Part shown: piece by piece, positions 24,905 to 34,055 of the stretch
Position numbering within the stretch: the stretch's first letter is position 1
How the letters are laid out: each line of letters begins with the position of its first letter
Assembly (NCBI GenBank): GCA_020429235.1
Contig: JAGQLQ010000001.1
Coordinates: 30,587-94,586 of the forward strand
DNA: 64,000 bases
Reading direction: 5' to 3'
Source of the DNA: Candidatus Peregrinibacteria bacterium
GTDB lineage: Bacteria; Patescibacteriota; Gracilibacteria; UBA1369
Made by a program: the position numbers and the translations under genes
The notes under the pieces: generated by a model
The model's database searches: none
What the model saw: only the letters and a program-made list of their open reading frames with translations
What the model was told of the DNA's origin: nothing

Positions 24905-24917
24905 TGTATCAGTACAT
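24896..24917. promoter_or_regulatory. TrpR-type operator palindrome
   Basis: ATGTACTGA-TGTA-TCAGTACAT, a perfect 9+9 bp palindrome. It contains GTACT-N8-AGTAC, the half-site and spacing of E. coli trpR/aroH-type operators. It lies between a TrpR-family gene and the AstE-like gene. Confidence 0.7.
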
Positions 24918-24927
24918 AAGAACACCC

Positions 24928-25761
24928 ATGAACATACCGGGAGTTACAATTATAAAAGGATCAAAAGCCGGCCCAAAAGTCGGGATCATTGCCTGTACCC
25001 ACGGCAACGAACCAACAGGACTCAGTATTCTTCGACAACTCAAAACAATAAAACCTACGCACGGAACACTCATCCTCATCCACAACAACCTCAAAGCAAC
25101 CCGTCTCAAAAAAAGATTCTGCGACCTCAACATGAATCGCCTCCCTTCAGACGCCCTCTCCCAAAAATCGCCAAAACAGTATGAAGTCAAACGCCTTCAA
25201 CAACTTTATCCTATCCTAAAAAATCTGGATTACGTACTGGACATCCATACCACCAGCGCCATGCCGGAACCTTTTGTTGTCATCCTTACAAAAACCATCC
25301 CGGCCATCGCCAAAAAACTGGGAATTCCAAACATTATTTCCAACATGGCCAAAATCCAGAAAGACAAAGCCTTCATCTCTTTTTGCGGATCATCAAAAGC
25401 CATCCGCATCGGAGTTGAATGCGGCCTTCACGGAACAAAAGAGTCCAGACAAACCGCCCAGACAGCAGCCATAAATTTCCTTTCAGAAATCGGAATAATC
25501 AAAAAGGGAAAAATCCCTACAACATGGCCTCGGCCTGCACTCTATCAACTCATTGGGAGCATCATGGCACCACAGCGCGGATATAAACTCACCCGCCTTC
25601 TCAAACCGTTCGAAAAATTGAAAAAAGGCGAACACATCCTCATCAAAAAAGGATCAAAACCAGTCATCATCCCGTTCAGTTGCCAGGTCCTGCTCCCACC
25701 AAAAACCACAACCATTCAATATCCGAACGAAGAACTGTTCTTTACCATCAAACAACTATGA
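24928..25761 (+). CDS. Succinylglutamate desuccinylase/aspartoacylase-like zinc hydrolase
   Basis: A 277-residue AstE/AspA-family zinc carboxypeptidase-fold protein. The zinc motif is IIACTHGNEPTG (HxxE), the third ligand His is in VLDIHTTSAMP, and DLNMNRLP is the usual substrate-binding Asn/Arg block. Members release an acyl group from an amino acid. I chose ATG 24928; an in-frame ATG at 24904 lies inside the operator palindrome. It ends in an ATGA overlap with the ATP-grasp gene, so a deacylase and a ligase are paired, which suggests reversible modification of an amino-acid-like substrate. Confidence 0.8.
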   Translation: MNIPGVTIIKGSKAGPKVGIIACTHGNEPTGLSILRQLKTIKPTHGTLILIHNNLKATRLKKRFCDLNMNRLPSDALSQKSPKQYEVKRLQQLYPILKNLDYVLDIHTTSAMPEPFVVILTKTIPAIAKKLGIPNIISNMAKIQKDKAFISFCGSSKAIRIGVECGLHGTKESRQTAQTAAINFLSEIGIIKKGKIPTTWPRPALYQLIGSIMAPQRGYKLTRLLKPFEKLKKGEHILIKKGSKPVIIPFSCQVLLPPKTTTIQYPNEELFFTIKQL

Positions 25762-26831
25762 AACCACGAAACATTATCCCATTCTACGAAGGAGTAAACC
25801 TCCCGCCATCACACGCGGAACACATCCTTCAGCGCAACGGCCGCCTGGCCGCGTCATTGGCGGAGGCCCAGGGATTCTCACACAACAATCCCATCTCTCA
25901 CCTGGATCCATACTATGTTCTCCCAACTCCAATCACGAAAGAACAGGGAGTACAACACGGCATGACCTCTTCTGCCGACTTTTATGGTGCCATGGTGGAT
26001 CACCTTCAGCATGCCGACAAAGGCCAGCTCCATCAGGTCGTCCCGGAAGCAGACAACATTCCTGCTCATTACTCTGCCGAGTTCGCGCGCGCCGTCCGCG
26101 AAGTCGTCCTCCCCGGCTACACCGCCTACTCCAAAGAGGATGCCATAAAAGCCTACCTCAAACTTAAAAAAGAGCTCCCGGATAAAAACAAAATCCGCCT
26201 CAAAGATCCTTCAGCTTCCGACTGCGACCGCCAGTTTGTCATTGAAAGTGAGGATCATTTGCGAGCGATTTTGGATCGGATATTTCATCCATTTCCATTC
26301 GAAAACGGCATTGTTTTGGAGCAAAACCTGAACGATGTTTCCACCACAACCGCCGGCAAAGTAAAGGTCAATGGATCCACCTATCAATTCATTGGAAACC
26401 AGGTAGAAACATCAATTCCAACTTCCAAAGGCGGAACAAAAATGGTCTATGGCGGAGGCGATCTCTTGGTCACCAACGACTTCCTGCCACAAAACATGCT
26501 CACACCCGATCAACAGGAATTAACCCTGCGCATTGGCCACACATACGATGCCTACAGCACCCTGACCCCACACGTCAGTCGCATGTCCTTCGATATGATT
26601 TCCGGCATAGACAGCCAGGGGAACGAAATCCACGGCATCACCGATCCGACCATGCGAGTGGGTGGCAACGACCCAAGCGTCATCGAAGCCATGCATTATC
26701 TCAACGATTCAAAAACAATCGTCAAAGCCCAAACCCGGCTCATCTACACATCAACCGGTAGTCGACTCCCCTTTAACGGCACCGTCTACCTGGACATGGA
26801 TGACATAAAAATTATCACGCGCGTCCAATAA
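25758..26831 (+). CDS. ATP-grasp-like ligase (DUF3182-like)
   Basis: A 357-residue protein with ATP-grasp features: KNKIRLKDPSASDCDRQFVIESEDHL is like the central Lys/glycine region, IVLEQNLNDVSTTTAGKV lies near the ATP-binding Glu, and SFDMISGIDSQGNEIHGITDPTMRVGG resembles the metal-binding Asp/Asn segment. The overall layout recalls DUF3182, but that is from memory. ATP-grasp enzymes join a carboxylate to an amine or similar nucleophile. It is translationally coupled to the AstE-like deacylase and followed by a terminator. No transmembrane segment is seen. Confidence 0.6.
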   Translation: MKPRNIIPFYEGVNLPPSHAEHILQRNGRLAASLAEAQGFSHNNPISHLDPYYVLPTPITKEQGVQHGMTSSADFYGAMVDHLQHADKGQLHQVVPEADNIPAHYSAEFARAVREVVLPGYTAYSKEDAIKAYLKLKKELPDKNKIRLKDPSASDCDRQFVIESEDHLRAILDRIFHPFPFENGIVLEQNLNDVSTTTAGKVKVNGSTYQFIGNQVETSIPTSKGGTKMVYGGGDLLVTNDFLPQNMLTPDQQELTLRIGHTYDAYSTLTPHVSRMSFDMISGIDSQGNEIHGITDPTMRVGGNDPSVIEAMHYLNDSKTIVKAQTRLIYTSTGSRLPFNGTVYLDMDDIKIITRVQ

Positions 26832-26848
26832 TCCTGTCATAAAGAAAT

Positions 26849-26882
26849 CCCCTCCGCAGGCCACCTGCTAGCCACGGAGGGG
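26849..26882 (+). terminator. Hairpin terminator
   Basis: CCCCTCCG pairs with CGGAGGGG around an 18-nt loop, between the convergent ATP-grasp and Spy-like genes; no clear T run on the plus strand. Confidence 0.65.
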
Positions 26883-26907
26883 ACAACCCCTTAACCTTCC
26901 GCATTGT

Positions 26908-27570
26908 TTAGGCGTCTTGCGCCGCGTCCTCCTGTCCAGCATTTGCTGGTCCACCAAATCGTTCACCCATCTTCATTCCTCCCTTTCCCATATGCCCTCC
27001 TCGTCCAGGACCGTGCCCACCAAACGGACCTTCAAGACCGTACTCTTCAGCTAAAGCCTTCGCCCCATCCTTGTCCCCATCAGCAAGAAGCTGGTGGATT
27101 TCCTGAATCTGACCAAACTTCTCTTCAGTCATATCTTCAGGAACATGTTCTCCAAGAGCCTCGATGAAAGCTTCATAGTTACCGCTTTCAACAGCATCCT
27201 TCACGGCCTCACGATGCTCTTGTCGCTCTGCGCGATGAGCCTCCATGTCAGCCTTCATCTCCTCTTTAATCTGGGTGACCAATTCATCATTCCCGGCCTC
27301 TTTCGCGGCTCTAAGCTCCTCCATTTGAGCCTGAACCTCTTCCATTCGTGCCCGGATTTCTGCAGCCAGTTCTGGATTCTTTTCTTCCAGTTCAGCCAGT
27401 CTCTCCTCATGACGCTCCTGCATCATTTCGTGCATCCCAGCACGATCCTGAGTATTCGATGGATCAAAATCCCCCCGCGGACCAATCGGTTCCGCTGCCG
27501 CCGCCACTGTGAGCATCCCCAGAGTGGCAACCGTTGTAAGCCCAATGGCTAAATTCTTAACAGATGTCAT
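26908..27570 (-). CDS. Spy/CpxP-like secreted helical protein
   Basis: A 220-residue exported protein: signal peptide cleaved near AAAAEPIG (~residue 26), then a long charged helical region rich in Glu, Arg, Met and His (residues ~45-125) likely to form a coiled coil or helical hairpin, then a Gly/His/Met-rich tail (FGGHGPGRGGHMGKGGMKMG). It resembles small periplasmic chaperone-like proteins such as Spy/CpxP and could also bind metals. It is the last gene of a sigma-factor operon, which fits an envelope-stress role; that is inference. Confidence 0.65.
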   Translation of the reverse strand: MTSVKNLAIGLTTVATLGMLTVAAAAEPIGPRGDFDPSNTQDRAGMHEMMQERHEERLAELEEKNPELAAEIRARMEEVQAQMEELRAAKEAGNDELVTQIKEEMKADMEAHRAERQEHREAVKDAVESGNYEAFIEALGEHVPEDMTEEKFGQIQEIHQLLADGDKDGAKALAEEYGLEGPFGGHGPGRGGHMGKGGMKMGERFGGPANAGQEDAAQDA

Positions 27571-27623
27571 AGTAATGTTTTTTAATGATTAGTGAGGGAG
27601 CTCGAGCGCGCCATCACCCATTA

Positions 27624-28376
27624 CTACATCGGTGGCTTTACATTTCTTTCAACTTTTTTTCGAAAATCAATTAAGCGCTTCAAAACGCGCTCTCGCATCG
27701 GCCGGACTTCAGCCGCAACAAACCCAAAATCTCCTTCCTTTTCTCCAAGACACACCACCTCTTTATCCACTTGAATCAAATCATCACCATACCGCGCCTC
27801 AGCAATATCCACTGACCATTCCCGCTCTCTAATATCATTTACAACCATAAGCTTATCACCCTGAACATCGGTAATAACACCAACCAACACACCTCGTTCC
27901 GGCGCCATAAACACCTCCTGCCTTTGCATTTCAAACTCGGCAAAAGGCGGCAGATGCTCCACCATCACATCTTTCACACGCTCCGGCACCTGACGTTCAT
28001 AGAGAACCGATCCCAAAACCACAGAAATCACCACTGTTCCAATCAAAATTCCAACCGGTCCTTTCTTATATCCATTTTCTGTATGCCGATACAAATAGTA
28101 CGCGGCCAAAAGCGTGATCCCCAAAGCTCCAAACCACAAATACGGCAAAACCAATAAAAATCCCGGAATCCCGTCATGCTCAAGCCGCTCAACCACCATC
28201 CAGTCCGTTCCAAAAATTTCATGAAAAACCACTGCCGTCGCAATACTTCCAACAATCACAGAAATACCAGCGCCCACCCACACAATTGAATGCATGACGG
28301 CAAACCACCACTTTGGCTTCGGTTTCACATCCTCTTTTTTAATGGTGTCCAAAACGGACTTCTTTAAATCACTCAT
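27624..28376 (-). CDS. Membrane protein, probable anti-sigma factor
   Basis: A 250-residue protein with a short cytoplasmic N-terminus (MSDLKKSVLDTIKKEDVKPK), three predicted membrane segments (~28-52, ~68-92, ~105-122) and an extracytoplasmic C-terminal domain of ~125 residues. Its start overlaps the ECF sigma gene by 8 bp, the classic arrangement of a sigma factor with its membrane-bound antagonist. No known anti-sigma zinc motif is present. The outer domain could sense an envelope signal and release the sigma factor. Confidence 0.65.
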   Translation of the reverse strand: MSDLKKSVLDTIKKEDVKPKPKWWFAVMHSIVWVGAGISVIVGSIATAVVFHEIFGTDWMVVERLEHDGIPGFLLVLPYLWFGALGITLLAAYYLYRHTENGYKKGPVGILIGTVVISVVLGSVLYERQVPERVKDVMVEHLPPFAEFEMQRQEVFMAPERGVLVGVITDVQGDKLMVVNDIREREWSVDIAEARYGDDLIQVDKEVVCLGEKEGDFGFVAAEVRPMRERVLKRLIDFRKKVERNVKPPM

Positions 28377-28971
28377 TCGAAAATTGAAAAAAAGAATAAT
28401 TTTTTTTCTGAGCAGTACGCTTAAAATTCTCTTTCGCCCGATTCAAAAGTGTTCCAATTGTCCCCACCGACTTTTTCAACACATCCCCCATACTCGTATA
28501 ATCCAGATCCTCCAAATATCGTAAAACCAAAACCTCTCTATACTTCACCGGCATCGCGTACAACACCTCCTGCACCGCGCCACGCAACTCCTTCTTGGAT
28601 GTATCCCCAACAATATCAACGTCCGCATGCAACACATCCAACAAATCTCCCATTTCATCATCATCCGTCTCCAGTGGCACGACATTTTGCTTATTCTTGC
28701 GCAAATAGTTAATCGCCTCATTGTGCGCAATCCGATACGCCCAACTGGAAAACTGCATTTCAGGATTAAACCCGTTCAGGTTCCGATAAATTTTCAAAAA
28801 AACCTCCTGCACAACATCTTCGCAGCACTGCCTGGAAAGACCGGTAAACCGCCGAACATAACGGAGCAGCTTCTCTTCATATCGCTCAACGATTGGCCCA
28901 AACGCATCCGCATCCTTCAGCGCCTCCGCCACCAGTTCAGCATCCTTCTTTTGCAGGTGATCTTTGAACAT
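28369..28971 (-). CDS. ECF-type RNA polymerase sigma factor
   Basis: A 200-residue sigma-70 family group 4 protein. Region 2 includes FGPIVERYEEKLLRYVRRF, EDVVQEVFLKIYRNL and SSWAYRIAHNEAINYLRK. Region 4 is AMPVKYREVLVLRYLEDLDYTSMGDVLKKSVGTIGTLLNRAKENF. I chose ATG 28971 (MFKDHLQKKD), since the upstream extension to 29010 is not family-like. Its partner membrane protein and a Spy-like protein follow in the same operon. Confidence 0.93.
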   Translation of the reverse strand: MFKDHLQKKDAELVAEALKDADAFGPIVERYEEKLLRYVRRFTGLSRQCCEDVVQEVFLKIYRNLNGFNPEMQFSSWAYRIAHNEAINYLRKNKQNVVPLETDDDEMGDLLDVLHADVDIVGDTSKKELRGAVQEVLYAMPVKYREVLVLRYLEDLDYTSMGDVLKKSVGTIGTLLNRAKENFKRTAQKKNYSFFQFSNE

Positions 28972-29028
28972 GTCACCTATAATACACGAACTTCTATAAA
29001 AATCTTTCAACGAAAAATTCCAATTTTT

Positions 29029-29520
29029 TTAAACATGACAACTCCCTCCTCCCTTCTTCATCACATACTTCTGATGATACTCCTCCGCCTTGTACCACGG
29101 TGAAGCCGGCACAATCTGTGTCACAATTTTCTTTCCTTCGTATTTTGGAGTCGCCTGCAATTCAGCAACAAACTCTTCCGCCTCTTTTTTCTGCTCTTCA
29201 GAATGATAAAAAATCACCGACCGATACTGCGACCCAATATCCGGTCCCTGCCGATTCATAGTTGTCGGATTATGATTCTTAAAAAAGATATCCAGCAGTT
29301 CTTTATAAGAAATAACCGTCGGATCAAACTTCATCTGCACTGCTTCAGCATGGCCGGTCCCATCGGTACAAACCTGCTCATAACTTGGATTTTCCGTTTT
29401 TCCTCCTGTGTACCCAACCTCAGTTTCCGTCACACCTTTTGTACATCTAAAAATTTCTTCAACGCCCCAAAAACATCCTGCTGCAAACGTCGCCATTTGC
29501 AAATCTTGGTCTTCAGCCAT
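29029..29520 (-). CDS. msrA: Peptide methionine-S-sulfoxide reductase A
   Basis: A 163-residue MsrA, which reduces the S-epimer of methionine sulfoxide. The catalytic Cys is in FAAGCFWGVEEIF, followed by GVTETEVGYTGG, EAVQMKFDP and YRSVIFYHSEEQ. A C-terminal Cys in KGGGSCHV could serve as resolving residue. Its functional partner MsrB is encoded separately at 41434. It is downstream-oriented to the ECF operon but has its own divergent upstream region. Confidence 0.97.
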   Translation of the reverse strand: MAEDQDLQMATFAAGCFWGVEEIFRCTKGVTETEVGYTGGKTENPSYEQVCTDGTGHAEAVQMKFDPTVISYKELLDIFFKNHNPTTMNRQGPDIGSQYRSVIFYHSEEQKKEAEEFVAELQATPKYEGKKIVTQIVPASPWYKAEEYHQKYVMKKGGGSCHV

Positions 29521-29564
29521 ATGATTCGATTAAAATATATCTATCTTTATTATAATACCTTCCT

Positions 29565-30377
29565 ATGAAATACGAAGACGAACTCAAAAAAATGACCGGC
29601 ATGGCTGGGCAACCCGTCCAAAATATGGCGGGCAACGCTCAAAAAACCGTGTCCAACATTATCAAGCTCGCCCTCATAGTGCCGATTGTTATCATGCTCA
29701 TAACAGGAGTAGCAGTCTTCTTGTTCGTGGGAAACATCGACAATTTTGGAATGGATCTTGCCCAACAATTCCTGGGAGACGAAGCAGACCGGATACAACA
29801 AACAACAGAATTCTCTGGAAATCCGGCAGCATTTGACGTTCTTGCCATGCTCCCGGAAGCTCAGGCATACGCCGGAGAAGGAGCCCAGCTTTCAGAAATC
29901 GATTCTTACTTTGTTAGCGCTGATGGAACCCAGAATTTCGCGGCCGATTATGAACCACCCGCCCGAACAACCTACACATTCATAAAAACCGTCCCGCCGC
30001 CAGAGAATGCTCCACCAACAGGAGTTGACGAATATTACCAACAAATCAAAGTCGAAGCTCTCAATCCTGGAGAAACAAGACACATTACCAGCCGCGGAGG
30101 AAGCGTAAACCTTGATTACTGGGTAACCAACAAAGGATTTATCCGCTCCATAGGCAGTCCTACAGCTCGCGCGCCAGGAGAATTCATCGACGCCCCGTCA
30201 TGCAGCTTTGCCGACATCTGGCAAAAAGCTATCGAAACAGGAGTTTCATCCGAAGCTGCAGCCAACATCACCTATGATGAAGATGGATATCGATTTCAAA
30301 TCAGCACCCTTGGTGTCTGGCTCGAATTCGACCAGGACTGCAACCTCACCCTGGACATGAATAACCTCGGCCGCTAG
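29565..30377 (+). CDS. Membrane-anchored hypothetical protein
   Basis: A 270-residue protein with a short cytoplasmic N-terminus, one membrane segment (~33-55, IIKLALIVPIVIMLITGVAVFLFV) and an extracytoplasmic C-terminal part with two Cys (SCSFADIW and DQDCNLTL). It diverges from msrA, with TATAAT only 9 bp before its ATG, so the transcript may be leaderless. A strong terminator follows. No domain is recognised. Confidence 0.7.
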   Translation: MKYEDELKKMTGMAGQPVQNMAGNAQKTVSNIIKLALIVPIVIMLITGVAVFLFVGNIDNFGMDLAQQFLGDEADRIQQTTEFSGNPAAFDVLAMLPEAQAYAGEGAQLSEIDSYFVSADGTQNFAADYEPPARTTYTFIKTVPPPENAPPTGVDEYYQQIKVEALNPGETRHITSRGGSVNLDYWVTNKGFIRSIGSPTARAPGEFIDAPSCSFADIWQKAIETGVSSEAAANITYDEDGYRFQISTLGVWLEFDQDCNLTLDMNNLGR

Positions 30378-30412
30378 CCTGAATAACTCAACACTTCGAA
30401 CAAAAAAAACTT

Positions 30413-30443
30413 CTCCGTGAATGCTATTCATTCACGGAGTTTT
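30413..30443 (+). terminator. Intrinsic terminator
   Basis: CTCCGTGAATG, 5-nt loop, CATTCACGGAG, then TTTTG; an 11-bp stem. Confidence 0.88.
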
Positions 30444-30476
30444 GTTGTACAATACAAACAATCTTAAAACCGCCTC

Positions 30477-31877
30477 ATGAAAAACAAAATATCAAAACTC
30501 ACGCTTGTGAGTATGACTTTTTCCCTTCTCGCAGCTATTCCAACATCTTTCGCACTCACGGCTGATGAAATTTTAGATAACAATATTTACCATTCGGAAC
30601 TCGGATTTTCCGCAATTTTCCCAACAGAATGGGACAACTACATTGTCACGGTAGACAATCTGGATTTTGAAGAATACGGAACAGCACAGGCGGTTCAATT
30701 GGGGCTTCCAGGAGAAACTGACACCATTACGATTAGTCGTCATGCAACTCAGGACTGGATTGACCTTTCTCAATACCAAGGCGAAAAACCTGAACTCCTT
30801 GGCGTAAGCGACGGTTACGCTCTTGGTTACACCACCAATCCGGAAACATTTGATGAAACAGCACAATGGGTTCTCGACCACATCACCCTTCACAAAGAAC
30901 CACTCAGTGACATAGAAGGAACACTCAATGAACAGGCTATTCAATACCTCATCGATACCGGTGTTGTTTCCGGTTATATGGATGGAACCTTCAAGCCCGG
31001 CAACAGCATCAACCGCGCGGAGCTCATGAAAATCCTGACCGAAGCACACGGTCCAACTCCGGATCCAGACAAATACAACAACTGTTTTCCCGACGTAAAC
31101 GAACAATGGTTCGCTGTCTATGTTTGTTATGCAAAAGACAAAAACTGGATTCAGGGATACCCGGATGGAGAGTTCAAACCAGCCAACGAAGTCAACAAAG
31201 TTGAAGCCCTCAAAATGATTATCAACTCACAAGGACTCAACATCCCTGGCGCAGTAAACGATCATCTTTTCGACGATGTCGACAACAGTTCGTGGTATGC
31301 CCCATTCGTAAAATCAGCAAAAGATAACGGCCTTCTGGATGTAACCGGCACAATTTATGGTGTTGGAGAATCCATCACCCGCGCCGAAGTCAGCGAAAAC
31401 ATCTATCGAACAATCCTGGTTAACCTTCTTTCAGGATCGACCACCAGTGGTCCAGACTCATCAACAGAGGAACAAACACCAGAAGACATCCTCGCAGAAA
31501 TCGACGGCTATGCAGTCTTTGCAAGTGAAAGCTTTAAATTCAGCATTGAATATCCGGAAGCATGGTACTACCAGGGACTTCCAACCGATGAAAACGGGAT
31601 GCGTCCATACGAATTTGGACCTGGCCTGGCAGATGAAGAACCTGCGGTCATCACCCTCTTGATCGGAACAGGACAGGAACCGGAAGGAACTATTGTTGAA
31701 ATGAATGGAAAATCTCTGATTGTTGTAGAAGAAGGATCAGAAACAAATATCTATTACACCGGTGAATCAACAGGGCGACTCTTCCACCTTTCTGGGATGT
31801 CAGAATTTGAAGACGTTATGCTCAATATGGGGTCATCCATTATCGACGAGGAGCCAGAACAGCAAAGTGCTACCTAA
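30477..31877 (+). CDS. SLH-domain surface protein
   Basis: A 466-residue exported protein: signal peptide ending near TSFALTADE; a beta domain (~28-140); three S-layer homology repeats (~145-315): VVSGYMDGTFKPGNSINRAELMKIL, WIQGYPDGEFKPANEVNKVEALKMI and LLDVTGTIYGVGESITRAEVSENIY; then a C-terminal domain (~340-460). Both flanking domains resemble the PsbP-like/lipoprotein fold (IEYPEAWYYQG). SLH repeats bind secondary cell-wall polymers or the S-layer, so this is a surface-attached protein heading a cluster of surface genes. Confidence 0.92.
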   Translation: MKNKISKLTLVSMTFSLLAAIPTSFALTADEILDNNIYHSELGFSAIFPTEWDNYIVTVDNLDFEEYGTAQAVQLGLPGETDTITISRHATQDWIDLSQYQGEKPELLGVSDGYALGYTTNPETFDETAQWVLDHITLHKEPLSDIEGTLNEQAIQYLIDTGVVSGYMDGTFKPGNSINRAELMKILTEAHGPTPDPDKYNNCFPDVNEQWFAVYVCYAKDKNWIQGYPDGEFKPANEVNKVEALKMIINSQGLNIPGAVNDHLFDDVDNSSWYAPFVKSAKDNGLLDVTGTIYGVGESITRAEVSENIYRTILVNLLSGSTTSGPDSSTEEQTPEDILAEIDGYAVFASESFKFSIEYPEAWYYQGLPTDENGMRPYEFGPGLADEEPAVITLLIGTGQEPEGTIVEMNGKSLIVVEEGSETNIYYTGESTGRLFHLSGMSEFEDVMLNMGSSIIDEEPEQQSAT

Positions 31878-31893
31878 AAAGAGTCCAAAAACC

Positions 31894-31922
31894 TTACAGA
31901 AATGCCATTTTTATGGTATAAT
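31894..31922 (+). promoter_or_regulatory. Promoter of the first WxL-like gene
   Basis: TTACAG (31894-31899), a 17-bp spacer and TATAAT (31917-31922), 28 bp before the GTG start. Confidence 0.65.
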
Positions 31923-31949
31923 ACAAAGAACTAAAAGCACAAATCGCCT

Positions 31950-34052
31950 GTGAAAAAAATAGCCAAAAAAGTATTGGTGGCCACTATGATTGCGAGCCTC
32001 ACCGTTCAGGTTGTACTCGCGGCAACTTCAAAACAATGGCCAAACAGCGGATCTCCGGATGACATTATTGTAGCAAACAGCTCTACATACGAAGATACCG
32101 CATTTACTGCAAAAACAAGCGATGGCAACTATGTCGTAGCCTGGGCATTTTATGATGGTTTACAAGTTGATATCTATGCACAAAAATTTTCTTCCGCTGA
32201 CGGTTCAACAGTCTGGAGTGGAGATACTCAAGTAACGAATACTGGTGGAACGGATGAATATCCGGTTGCGATCATTGCCGATACCAATGGCGGCGCATAC
32301 ATTTTCTGGAACCTTGATCTTGGTGGTGGAGATTGCGAAATCTATGTTCAGAAAATTGACAGCAGCGGAGCCCTATCTGGAAGCACTGTTACCCCAACCA
32401 TTGGCGGAACAGAATGTGAAGTTTATAATCACGCAATTTCTGATGGATCGGGTGGATACTATCTTGCATGGGGAACAGGCGGGCCAGGCCTTAACATTTT
32501 TCAGGGAACAGACCTGCACATCACCCGTGTAAACGACAGCGGATCAGTCGATTCAGGCTGGAATACTGGTGGCAGCGGAACATGGCGTCCTCTTCAACTA
32601 CCAGAGAGTGGTTTTAGAGCAAGCGAACATAGTGTTCAATTGGTCAGTAATGGACTTGGCGATGTTGTTGCCATGTACGAAAGCGACGGAGCAAATTTCT
32701 ATTTAGCAACTACAAAATTCGATTCCAGTGGGACTATCGCTGGATCACCATGGGATCTTCCCCTCCAAATAGATTTAGATAATAACGGAAACCTTGGACG
32801 ACATCTCATCTCCGATGGAAGCGGAAACATTTATATCGGCTACTTAGCGGGACCATTCGGTTCACCAGACACAGTAAAAGTACAAAAAATTAACAGCGCG
32901 GGGACCTTTCAATGGGGAACAGGTGTCATTGTATCAACAACCGATATTGACGATTTTAGCGGACAACCACGTATAGTTTATGACGGTAGTGGTGGGGTTT
33001 TTATTGCCTGGCAAACTGCTGGATCAGACAATGAAATTTACGCACATCACGTTACATCTGGTGGATCTCTTGATTCAGCAGACAACTGGGCTTCAGCCCC
33101 AATCCCCCTTTCAAATCAAGACTCCAATGTCTCATGGTTTATCAATGACTATCGGGACTTTAATAACTTTATCTCTGATGGAAACGGTGGAGCCTATGGG
33201 CTATACGGCTCTTACGAAGGTGGATCATATCCAATCGCGAAACTCCAACACTTAAACAGCGATGGCTCTGTAGAGTTCAGCGGTGATGGAACAACGTTAG
33301 GTACAAGCATTGATGGAGTCGTTGCAAAAATGATCTCCAATGGATCGACCGGTGTAGTCCTCACCTACCAACACAACAACGCCGGAGATTTTGACCTTTA
33401 CATGCAATATTTCGACAACATTACTGATCCCTGCAGCACAGTCGGATCCCAGGCATTCTGCGGAACACAAACTATCTCTGCATCAACACTCACATTCCAG
33501 GACATCCCGGACTCTTTCAACTTTGGAACCATAACCGGAGGAAGTTCACAGGACCTCTTCAGCAATGACAATCCAGGTGGATCCAATTCTCCAGGAGCAG
33601 ATGACCTTCTCCAAATATACGACGACCGAAACTCCGGAGGATTCACCCTTACTGTTGATCCAGATGGAACATTCGAAGAAGAAACCCAGACATACGCCAT
33701 ACCTTTGACCAATCTCTATCTCGTCAGCAGCCTGGACGAAACAGACCCGGGAAATATTGGAGGCGTTACCTATAATGCCGGCTTCTCCGGTGACCAGACC
33801 GTTTCTGCACCACTCTACGTGGATGTCGACAGCGCTGACCTCACCGACACCAGTACCTATACCGGCCTTGCTCCTGGCTCCCAATTTGGAGCAGGCCCAA
33901 TCGTTCTTATGGATGGAACCCTCCCAAGCGCCTCCGGACGCGATGGAGCCATGTCCACATTCACCAATTTTTATCTACACATTGATCCTGCTCAACAAGC
34001 AGGAAGCTACTCACTCGTACTGACCTACACTCTCTCTGACAGCACCACCTAA
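31950..34052 (+). CDS. Secreted repeat protein with WxL-like C-terminal domain, copy 1
   Basis: A 700-residue exported protein starting at GTG. Signal peptide ends near VVLAATSKQW. Residues ~45-490 are a run of repeats around GNYVVAWAFYDG, GGAYIFWN, GGYYLAWG and GGVFIAWQ with Asp/Gly turns, as in beta-propeller or sialidase-like folds. The C-terminus (~510-700) has PDSFNFGTITGG and IYDDRNSGGFTLTV, resembling cell-wall-binding WxL domains, with Phe replacing Trp in the GW-x-L signature. It is a paralogue of the next gene, 3 bp downstream. Confidence 0.75.
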   Translation: MKKIAKKVLVATMIASLTVQVVLAATSKQWPNSGSPDDIIVANSSTYEDTAFTAKTSDGNYVVAWAFYDGLQVDIYAQKFSSADGSTVWSGDTQVTNTGGTDEYPVAIIADTNGGAYIFWNLDLGGGDCEIYVQKIDSSGALSGSTVTPTIGGTECEVYNHAISDGSGGYYLAWGTGGPGLNIFQGTDLHITRVNDSGSVDSGWNTGGSGTWRPLQLPESGFRASEHSVQLVSNGLGDVVAMYESDGANFYLATTKFDSSGTIAGSPWDLPLQIDLDNNGNLGRHLISDGSGNIYIGYLAGPFGSPDTVKVQKINSAGTFQWGTGVIVSTTDIDDFSGQPRIVYDGSGGVFIAWQTAGSDNEIYAHHVTSGGSLDSADNWASAPIPLSNQDSNVSWFINDYRDFNNFISDGNGGAYGLYGSYEGGSYPIAKLQHLNSDGSVEFSGDGTTLGTSIDGVVAKMISNGSTGVVLTYQHNNAGDFDLYMQYFDNITDPCSTVGSQAFCGTQTISASTLTFQDIPDSFNFGTITGGSSQDLFSNDNPGGSNSPGADDLLQIYDDRNSGGFTLTVDPDGTFEEETQTYAIPLTNLYLVSSLDETDPGNIGGVTYNAGFSGDQTVSAPLYVDVDSADLTDTSTYTGLAPGSQFGAGPIVLMDGTLPSASGRDGAMSTFTNFYLHIDPAQQAGSYSLVLTYTLSDSTT

Positions 34053-34055
34053 AGT

